A DNA stretch of 64,000 nucleotides from contig OZ020525.1 of the NCBI GenBank assembly GCA_963971425.1, positions 8,105,560 to 8,169,559 of the forward strand, given 5' to 3'. This stretch comes from Bryoerythrophyllum caledonicum (taxonomy: Eukaryota > Streptophyta > Bryopsida > Pottiales > Pottiaceae). The position numbers and the translations under genes were made by a program. This document shows, piece after piece, positions 56,641-64,000 of this stretch (within the stretch, counting starts at the first letter, position 1; every line of letters begins with the position of its first letter). A model generated the notes under the pieces. It saw only the letters and a list, made by a program, of their open reading frames with translations. It had not been told where the DNA came from and ran no database searches.

Positions 56641-56839
56641 ACTTTGTCAATCACAAGCACTTGCACCTTTCATTTTGGACAAAAGAAATAGACACAAACA
56701 ATGCATTTGCGAGCCCTTATTTGAATCAAATTTGAGTAGATAAGGATTTGGAGTTAGCTAAATGGCGTGGTTGATTGATAAGATTTGATAAGATTCAATA
56801 CAATATCATGCAATATTCTTCAAAATCATCATACTTGTA

Positions 56840-58140
56840 AAAAGGGTGCCGACATCGGCACCCCCTAAGACGCTCTTCCCATATCCTTTGAGAGGAGTCT
56901 CGAAGGCAGGACACATTGACACTCATCCAAAAGATCCTTGCTATCTGTAAAAAGGAAATCTTTAGAGGGAGTGCCGACATCGGCAATCCATAAGAGGGCC
57001 TATTTTATCTTCAAAAAGGGATCCTCTAAAGGGGATGCCGACATCGGCAACCCCCTAGAATTCATATCCACGCTCTGGAAATTTTTGAGAGAATTCCAAA
57101 ATGATATTGAACTTTATCATCCAACACTTTAAGAACAAGTTATCCACGGATGAAGTAGTGAATTCCAAGACTTCATCCGGAGATAACTTATTCTTTGAGT
57201 GTTGGATGATAAAGTGTGATACCATTCTGGAATTCTCTCAAAATTTTCTAGAGTGTGAATGTAAATTCCAGAGGGTGCCGACATCGGCACTCCCTTTTGG
57301 AAGTTCCATTTAAAAGATTGGATAGGCCTTCTTGTAGAGTGCCGATGTCGGCACCCCCTTTAGAGGTTCTCATTTTAAACAAAAGAAGAACCCTCTAGTG
57401 GAGTGCCGATGTCGGCACTCCTTTTGGAGGTTCTCTTTTTAACAATAGAAAAGATCTTTTTGAGGGATGTTAAATTTTAATGTCAAAATTCTTTTTGAAG
57501 GTTGCTTTTAATAAAAATGTAAGGGCGTCCTAGGGGTGCCGATGTCGGCACCTCCTTTAGAGGTCTCAATTTTCCTTTTCAAAGATGTACAGATCCTCTA
57601 GAGGAGTGCCGTTGTCGACACCCCTCTAAAGATTGATTTTTTAAAATGAGAAAGCTCCTTTAGACGAGTGCCGATATCGGCACTACCTTTGGAGGTCTCT
57701 TTTCTAAATATAGGAGGAGCCTTCTAGACGAGTGTCGGTATTGACATCCACTTTGGAGGTTTTATTTTTAAATATAAGAAGGATCTATAGAGGAGTGCCG
57801 ATGTTTGGCAATCCCATTGGAGGTTCTCTTTCTTAAAATATGAAGGGCCTTCTAGTGGAGTGCCAATGTCCGTACCTTCCCTAAAGATTCTTTTTTAAAA
57901 ATATAGGAAAGGTGTTTTAGAGGGTGTTAATGTCAGCATTCCATTTCTAGGTTTTTTTTCTAGACATGCAAATGATCCTTTAGTTTGATGCCGATGTCGG
58001 CATCCTCTTCAGATGGTTTTTTTTCATATGTAGGATGGATTCTCTTGTAGAGTGCCGATGTTTGCACCTCCTTTGGAGGTTTTTTTTTTTAAATATAGGA
58101 GAGATTCTGTAGAAGGGTGCCGATGTTGGCACCTCCATAG
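56840..58140. repeat. Array of GTGCCGATGTCGGCAC palindromes
   Basis: About 16 copies of a 16-bp perfect or near-perfect palindrome (GTGCCGACATCGGCAC or GTGCCGATGTCGGCAC) occur every 60-70 bp. In many units outer arms extend the dyad (CCTC...GGAG before, CTCC...GGAGG after). Two or three more lie at 58720-58840. Spacers are AT-rich and share text such as TTTTTAAATATAGGA. This is not a CRISPR array: units are palindromic, diverged and not separated by unique spacers of constant length. Confidence 0.9.
57068..57258. repeat. About 190-nt near-perfect hairpin
   Basis: Two arms of about 90 bp (57068-57158 and 57168-57258) are reverse complements at about 85-90 percent: for example TTTATCATCCAACACTTTAAG on the left pairs with its counterpart around 57200, and GAGAGAATTCCA pairs with TGGAATTCTCTC. 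The loop is only a few bases. A transcript would fold into a long stem like those that feed small-RNA pathways. It could equally be a tiny foldback element. It sits within the palindrome array. Confidence 0.75.
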
Positions 58141-58350
58141 TGGTTGGAGCGTGCAAGGATTAGCTCGGAAATTATTTTTATGTTCAAAAAATATTCTTGA
58201 GAAGACCCTTGCTTATGAGGAACTTGTCCTTGTCTTGGTCAAGTTCAAGCAAATGTTCTACCCTAGTATTTGAAATGAAATAACCACTTTTAGATATCTG
58301 CGTTGTTTTGAAGTAATGGGCATTTTTATTAAACTGAGAAGCTTTAATAA

Positions 58351-59330
58351 TTGGGCCTTCATCTAGGAGAAGCGTTTCCCAGGACAAGCAATGAACCCAA
58401 TAATGTTTTCATCTTCAAGATGGTAGAGATAGAACTTGAGATCAGGGTTGATTTAATTAAGACTATGCAACTTGGAGATGACTTAGAGGATGCGCGGATG
58501 ATGTTTAACCATGTCAAAAGTGTCAAGTCTTGGACCACTATGGCTGCCTATGTGTACAATTCTATTTATTGTCTCGTGATGACAATTGCGGTTTTTGATA
58601 TGTACTCTAAAATGTGGTATTTCAGCAAGTGTTCTGGAGATGATGCAATGCAATTTCAAGTAGGCATGACAATTCAAATCCAAATCTCAAAGAATTGATG
58701 TCCGACATCAAGATTCAACAACGGGATGCCGACATCAATATTACTTTAGAGTAGAATCGATTTCGGCATCCCGTTGTTAGTACTACACTATTCATTGTTA
58801 GAAGTCACTCTCAAAGGAGTGCCGACATCGGCACTTTCTTTTGGCGGTTGTCATACTTATCTAATTATACTACCTTATGCCGCTACTAGCTATATTTTGT
58901 AACCTAAGTTCTTCTATCAGTTCGCCATGCCAAACGTTGTACTAATCATAATTATTGATCAAACGATCTATCGGAAGCTGTTCAAACAAGTCAAGATGTT
59001 GTCATATATTTTGACGGAATTGGTGCACATCAAGTGGTTCCAACAGTCAGGCAAAAAATTATCATATGTATATTGCGGCTATGGATGATATGGTCTGGGT
59101 ATGCATAGGGATTGTTGCCTATTACCAATATCTGAAAGGTGAAAAAACTAGGCAACGATCTTGGGAAGGATTAACTCACTCTTTGCATTGCCTATCGCAT
59201 CATTCAACGCTCTGGAAATCATGCTGCACTCGCCAATAAGCTCGGTGCAGACGAGTTCTGTACCTGCAATCTTTACTTAGAAGGTGAGGAAATTTTTGTA
59301 TCTCTAAAAAGAAAAATAGTTTCTTCTGCA
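58351..59330 (+). pseudogene. Transposase-like remnants of the 7.2-kb transposon
   Basis: One frame (58351-58698) reads FIFKMVEIELEIRVDLIKTM, DDLEDARMMFNHVKSVKSWT and YCLVMTIAVFDM. I recall a similar 'MF-H...VK-WTTMA-HVY...Y-VMTIA-CDMQ' segment in large plant DNA-transposon proteins related to MULE transposases. Further pieces (WFQQSGKKLSYVYCGYG near 59030; ADEFCTCNLYLEG near 59250) may belong to the same protein. The reading is broken in several places. If right, this was the element's own transposase; alternatively another element was captured. Confidence 0.4.
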
Positions 59331-59339
59331 GGATTAGAA

Positions 59340-60930
59340 TTTGACTAGCATCACCCCGACAAAATAAGGGCATCACGCTTAATGATGAACGCTTGTCGTA
59401 TTGATCCAATGATTGTTGACCTAACAATTGAAGAGCGACCACAACACTCTACGTGCTCTTTTGAAGCAACTGAAGTACTTCCATCGGTGTCACCTGCACT
59501 TTATTTCCCGATTCAATACGCCAAAGTTGTGCAAGAGATTGTCTGTGATGAGAAGCAATGGCACATTGGAAGGCTTCCTAAGACATCCAGTAAAACATGT
59601 TTATTTCTATAGGCCGATATAAGGAAGTAGTGTGTGGGCAGGATTGTGCAGCACGGAAGAAGTACATCTGCCTCAATATACATGGGACTGATGGACAATT
59701 TCAAGAAATTGAGAATGAAAAGAATGCAATTCTTCTTTTGCAACAACGACATTCATTGTTGTGTTGTGGACACACGACAAAGCTGGATCCAATCTAAGCT
59801 ACATATCCCAGACTTCTAGCCAGTTGAGATGGGAACAAACTAGAGCATGATGGAGATATTTGCCCTCAAAAATGTCGAGTACCGTCGCACTGAGCGTAAG
59901 GCGTTGTCCCCTCAAAACTTATATTGTGTCACTCCAATTCTATATAAAAGGCGGTGAGACTAAAAGGGCCACTTCCACCGTTTGTACTAGCTCTTGTCCA
60001 TCACTCGTGAGTCTATACTTCGTAAAAATGACGGGACAAAGGGAGATTGAGATTGGAGATTTACACTTCCCTTGCAAGTATATAGAAGTCAAGTTTAATA
60101 TCTCACTCTTCTAATGTCCCCCTCCAAGACTCTTTCTAATTTTTCCAGTTCCAGTAACTACATTCTGGAGTTGCGAATTGTCCCTAAACTATCCTTCATA
60201 TCTCCCCACTTTTCTCCCTTATCTTTGGTTCTAACCACTTACTATTTCTCCTCTACCAATAGTTTCATACTTTAAATCATTTGCTCTCCCTTGCACTAGC
60301 TTTACCGCCAATACACCTTTTAAATCTCCCAAATTTATCGTGCCCCGGGTCATCATCCACCAAATTGAATCGTCTATCTCATAATCGTCTACCTCTAAAC
60401 TGCTAATCCTAACTCTAAATCTTTGTACTACAGTACCCTAAATTCAACCAATATTTTCAGATGTCCCACTCTCATTGTCCCCTACGCTCCATCTCTAAAA
60501 CCTTCCAAACTATACTTGCCATCTCCTTAAATCGCACTATTCCCACCCCCTCCGATCCCCAAATTCCTAGAACCACTACCACTCTCCAAGTTCTAAAACC
60601 TTCCTCCCCCTACTTCGTCCTCTCTCCCTCCCCTCTCTCCCTCTCACTGTCTTTTTATACATACTAAAATCATGCTCCAAAGCTTTATAACCTCAGAAAT
60701 TCTATCTTCCCTTCATTGTAGAACCCTAGACTCCACGGTCATAAGTCTATTTTTATAAAAAAAAATCAACAATATTGTCATTTTTAGATCCTTCTTGCAT
60801 ACAATTTCTCCACCCTTCCCCACGGTAATAGGTCCATTGATGTAATGCATTTAATCAATGTCATTCTAAAAAAACCTTAAAACTTTTACTTTTTTATGCC
60901 CTTTTCAAATTAAGAACTCAATTTGTGCCA
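59340..60930. other. Right part of the TIR transposon, no clear gene
   Basis: Frames at 59382-59612 and 59597-59797 show no domain I recognise. From about 60120 to 60660 the plus strand is C/T-rich, giving a Ser/Pro/Leu frame (60461-60667) that is not supported as a gene. Confidence 0.4.
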
Positions 60931-62009
60931 ACAAGGCTCGCAATCCTAGGCTCGCAGCTCGCGGCTCGCAAAATTACGCACGCAAAATAGCTTGGTCCAC
61001 CCGACGGCGGTCATTTTCTAGAGTGGTTGCACAGTAAGGCTAATGTGGTCATATGGAGTTGTGCGATGTCCCGTAGTGTGGATGACATGGTCACAACACT
61101 TCTACGTGATACTAAACTGACGCGAGATCAGCTTATAGTCTTGTCGCAAGATGATACGACGAAGTCTACTTATCCTAGAGTGGACCATCCTACCAAGAGG
61201 TACATGCTGAAGGACCTCTCTAAACTTGCAAGGGACCATGAGATCATCGACCCTAGCCTGACATTGCTTATTGACGATAGTCCTGAGAATAATCTCCTGA
61301 ATGACGAGTTCAGTGCTATTCACCCACCTACGTGGGCTAGTGATATGGATGACAACTTTCTCCGCCACACCCTGCGTCCGTGGCTGTTGAGTATGATAGC
61401 ATCATGTTGTTCTGTACCTCAATATGTGCGGGCCAATCCCCTTTCTGGATTTACTAATGGTTCTGTTCTTAGACGCTCTAAAGTAGGTGAATCTATAGTA
61501 AAAGGATGCTCTCAATTGTGGAATCAACAAGCTCGTAGATTTATTTCACCTGAATCTTCTTCGTCGTGAACTAAAGTGGTCTAGTACATTTTAATTTTAC
61601 CACGCCGTTTTTGTATACCTGTAGGGCTTGTAAGTTGTTACGCTCTTTTACGCTATTGAGAGCGCCATGTTATAGTTGTTTTGTTATGATTCCCCCCAAT
61701 ATTTTGTACATTATCTTGTCTATTGTGTATAACATTCTTTCTTTTGTTATGTTCACAGCGACGCCGTGACTACTGGAAGAAAGTTGTTGTATTGTCTGTC
61801 AAGGGATTGCTTTGTTTCTAGCCATACCATAACCACAACCCACAACGATTTGATCCGAAGAACATAATAGTTTGGCCTGGTCTTGTAGAATTCTTCTAAA
61901 TCCTTCTGAGGTCCTTCCGTGTGGGTATATGGTCGTCCATGCAAGCCAAGCGCGTGAGAAAGGTTCTTCAAATCATCCTCCCCAAAGATATATGAACAAA
62001 ACTCATTTT

Positions 62010-62331
62010 TGTTTATGGACGAAATAAGCGTTCCTTGCCGGAGAGGTATCCTTCATGCATGAAGGATCTAGTGAGGCTAACTCATGACAAGGCAACAAAG
62101 GAGTTTTGCATAAAGGACCAGGTATTGATGGTTGACGATTTCACATGGCGGAATTTGATGAATGGAAACATGGCATGCTACTTTCCAAAGCCATGGCATG
62201 GAGAGATGACCTTACCCAATGCAAGGAAAATTATACCTCACATTGCAACAGAATTGCTTCGATTTATCTTGCCACTGCGATCTTCAGCGTCTGTAAAGGA
62301 GTATCTTCAGTTACATGATATGGATGGTTAG
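62010..62331 (+). pseudogene. Second NIF/FCP1-like module, C-terminal half
   Basis: The frame reads MKDLVRLTHDKATKEF, QVLMVDDFTWRNLMNG, WHGEMTLPNARKIIPHIATE and VKEYLQLHDMDG. It aligns by eye with the second half of the NIF domain encoded at 61011-61569 (KDLSKLARDHEIIDPSLTLL, IDDSPENN). The order 'KDL-RL...VDD...N-L.. W-GE...' is the C-terminal part of FCP1/SCP-type HAD phosphatases, and the DD pair would be motif IV. The N-terminal half with motif I is not visible upstream in 61570-62010. It may be a truncated duplicate or the end of another spliced gene. Confidence 0.5.
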
Positions 62332-62869
62332 GTAAACGAAGACTATGTCAGCAATGGCAATATGACAAACTATTTAAGAATAGGTAGAGGTGATGCAATC
62401 TCAGCCTCCGAGTTCGTAAGAGCACTCGATTGGGGACTGCAAGAATAGAGGTGAACGCGATCAGGACTGTGGAATTGGGAGAGCCCCCAATCGAGACTGT
62501 TTTGGAAGATCTTGAGAGTGTAGGATATTTTCTGTGAGCGTTATTTTGAATACGTAGAGGTAACCTAATATAGATGGGTACTCTCTCCGTTTTTTGTTCT
62601 CACTGTTGTATGTTCCAACATTATGTGAATAAATTTTCAATTCCTTATTGGTCTTCAAATCATTGCATACATGAATGTCTATTTACTCCCTTTTATATTT
62701 TCAATTCTTTAAAGGTCTTCAATTTGATGCAACACATGAACATTGTCTACTTTCTTTGGTCGATCTAGGATGTAACATGGAAGTACAAAATTTTAAGAGA
62801 TGTTGTTTTGTTAGCTGGTCAGCTGTTAGCAGGTCAGCTGTTTTGATGAGATTCCCCTAAAAAAAATCT

Positions 62870-63180
62870 GAGATCAGGAGCTCGCCCTGGTCTAGATGTA
62901 TACTAGATGAGGACCTTCCCGGATCACGACATAACATGGATCGGGAGCTCGCCCGGTTAGACTTAACCTGGATGAGGACCTTCCCGAGTCTCAACGTAAC
63001 CTGGATTGGGAGCTTGCCCGGTTTCAGCGTCACGTGGATGAGACCTCCCCGGGTCACGCGGTAACTTTGATCAGGAGCTCGCCCGGTCTGGACATAACAT
63101 GGTTCGGGACCTCCCTTTTTTGTTTATGAAAATTTTATCTCCAGCTCTCCATGTAACCTACATCGGGAGCTCTCTGGGTC
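62870..63180. repeat. Right subterminal dyad repeats of the giant element
   Basis: About four to five units of 60-66 bp carry GATCGGGAGCTCGCCCGGT variants (62938, 63003, 63068, 63150), followed by GATGAGGACCTTCCCG text. They lie just inside the inverted end of the giant element and mirror the decayed dyads at 32100-32235. Confidence 0.8.
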
Positions 63181-63230
63181 TCGTAGTAAAGTCCGGATTT
63201 CAAAGTCTACATTTCATTCTAAAGTCCATT

Positions 63231-64000
63231 TTTACTTAAATATCGCATAAAGTTATACATTGTTGATCAAATTTTGATTCTCCAGCCTTGGGCGCAAGAT
63301 ATGATCTCCTCAATAATGCATTGGATAGTCCTTGTTGCTTCCCCGGTCAATAGGTGATGACAAAGTCAAATCGTGATAGTAACATATTCCATTGAGCTTG
63401 ACGCCAATTCAAAACCCGAGATGACATGAAATACTCCAAGTTCTTGTGATATGTATATACAGTCACCGGATGGGCGGCTCTTTCAAGGAAGTGACGCCAC
63501 TCTTGAAAAGAATCCACGATAGCTAGAAGTTCCTTGTCGTGGATCTCATAATTAATCTCCGCAGCAAAAAACTTCTGAGAGTAGAACGCAATTGGATGGA
63601 GCTTTCTGTCTTCGCCCATTTGCGAAAGTACAACTCCCAAAGCAAAATCCGAGGCATCAGTTTCCAAATAGAATGCCTTCATAAAATCCGGATGAATAAA
63701 GATTGGCACGTTAGTAAACACCGTCTTAAGATCTTCAAATTCCTTTTATGCTAAAAGGCCCCATTCAAGCTTGTCCTTTCATGTTAACTAAGTGAGCGCA
63801 GTAGCCACTTGTGAATAATTCTTAATGAAGATCCGATAGAAGTTAACAAAGCCAAGAAAACATTGTACGTCTCTAACCGTCTTTGGAACTTCCCACGACA
63901 CGATAGCTTCCACCTTCTATGGGTCCATCTTCAAACCTTCTGTAGATGCGATGAATTCTAAAAACTTCATCTCAGTTTTATGAAATAAACACTTCTCCGG
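63231..64000 (-). mobile_element. Ty3/Gypsy chromovirus fossil, RT/RNase H part
   Basis: The minus strand encodes the RNase H domain (63347-63721: FYLETDASDFALGVVLSQMG, HPIAFYSQKFFAAEINYEIH, LLAIVDSFQEWRHFL). It is preceded, running off the right edge, by the end of the reverse transcriptase. Family and strand are the same as the fossil at 30059-31864. Its pol text stops at the very point where that fossil's integrase text begins, so the two are one element parted by a 31.4-kb insertion. It is broken, with a few breaks in this part. The 5' LTR and gag would lie outside the window. Confidence 0.88.

Larger units (their letters stand above)
53826..60998. mobile_element. 7.2-kb TIR DNA transposon carrying BTB gene copies
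   Basis: The ends are inverted: both read GCTATTTTGCGTGC shortly after GGA, followed by TTTGCGA, CCGCGAGC, CGAGCCTAGGATTGCGAGCC, about 62 bp at roughly 85 percent identity. The flanks share ACCCGACGGCGG (53814-53825 and 60999-61010), a 12-bp match of which at least 9 bp is likely the target duplication. Long ends and a 9-12 bp duplication suit the Mutator (MULE) superfamily best. Contents in order: two BTB/POZ copies, a palindrome array with a long hairpin, transposase-like remnants and a pyrimidine-rich tract. It interrupts the NIF domain at a Gly codon. Confidence 0.85.
52448..61569 (+). pseudogene. NIF/FCP1-like phosphatase gene, split by a TIR transposon
   Basis: Exons: 52448-53217 (acidic/charged region), 53290-53451, and 53681-53825, which continues at 61011-61569 after a 7.2-kb insertion. 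The last exon has a HAD-type CTD-phosphatase domain: motif I VIVDLNGFLVHKP, then PDGG|HFLEWLHSKANVVIWSCAM (motif II region, VIWS), KRYMLKDLSKL, and LLIDDSPENN (motif III/IV). Motif I has Asn where most family members have the second Asp; DLNG/DVNG variants are known among plant NIF proteins. Three in-frame TAG stops in the first exon (near 52842, 52860, 53098) suggest decay. By family, substrates would be phosphoproteins such as RNA polymerase II CTD, but a cargo role in a transposon is unexplored. Confidence 0.65.
31866..63228. mobile_element. Putative giant (31.4-kb) DNA transposon inserted in a chromovirus fossil
   Basis: The block separates two collinear parts of one minus-strand chromovirus (30059-31864 and 63231-64000). 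It begins TGGACTTT at 31866 and ends AAAGTCCA at 63228, giving an inverted 8-bp end. Both subterminal regions repeat GGACTTT/AAAGTCC in both orientations. The flanks TTTAACTAAAT (31854-31864) and TTTACTTAAAT (63231-63241) match at 9 of 11 positions, as an aged target duplication would. Inside lie a DUF7869-type putative transposase gene (-), cargo ORFs (+) with a GGQH-motif protein and NIF/FCP1-like modules, and GATCGGG...CCCGATC dyad repeats throughout. Later insertions account for about 9.7 kb, so the original was about 21-22 kb. The reading frames carry multiple stops, so this copy is probably inactive. Confidence 0.6.

Noticed and set aside
56840-58140. Regularly spaced palindromes that could be taken for a CRISPR array
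   Set aside because: Repeats are diverged palindromes, the spacers resemble one another, and the setting is a plant transposon with no cas genes.

Overview
The window looks like a repeat-dominated stretch of a land-plant (or close streptophyte) nuclear genome. The clearest evidence is two intact intron-bearing genes: a chloroplast J8-type DnaJ protein (17189-18036, +) and the RNA exosome subunit CSL4 (18870-20809, -). They face each other tail to tail and form a host-gene island of about 3.6 kb. AAACCCTA/TTTAGGG motifs and abundant plant-type transposons agree. The species cannot be named from the sequence.

Left third (1-17.1 kb): mostly transposon debris. A composite element of about 6 kb with 400-bp inverted arms (7.2-13.35 kb) holds a small Ty1/Copia fossil and a decayed copy of an unnamed protein family. 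Beside and inside it lies a chain of elements flanked by TTAA (12.27-16.67 kb). One of these insertions is proved by its empty site in the opposite inverted arm.

Middle (21-30 kb): an intron-containing Crypton-type tyrosine recombinase gene (-) is split by a 4.6-kb unit with TG...CA ends and a perfect 5-bp target duplication (GTAGA). That unit carries an open 504-aa ORF of the same unnamed family seen at 8.9-11.2 kb. Next comes the 3' end of an HSPA12-like (Hsp70-related) gene, cut off by the LTR of a Ty3/Gypsy chromovirus fossil.

Right half (30-64 kb): the chromovirus fossil is in two collinear parts, 30059-31864 and 63231-64000+. Between them lies about 31.4 kb that reads as one giant DNA transposon (31866-63228), with short inverted ends (TGGACTTT) and imperfect 11-bp flanking duplications. 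It carries a DUF7869-type putative transposase gene (-), several cargo ORFs (+) including a GGQH-motif protein and two NIF/FCP1-like phosphatase modules, and dyad-symmetric repeats (core GATCGGGAGCGCACCCGATC) that fill its spacers and introns. A scaffold gap of exactly 200 N sits where a 21-bp satellite changes strand. The giant element has itself been invaded: by a TTAA element holding a solo LTR, by an 855-bp MITE, and by a 7.2-kb TIR transposon that interrupts the first NIF domain. That transposon carries two BTB/POZ gene copies, a separate palindrome array, a hairpin of about 190 nt and transposase remnants. The nest is four levels deep: HSPA12-like gene, then chromovirus, then giant transposon, then TIR transposon.

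All family names rest on reading conserved motifs by eye; no database search was possible.
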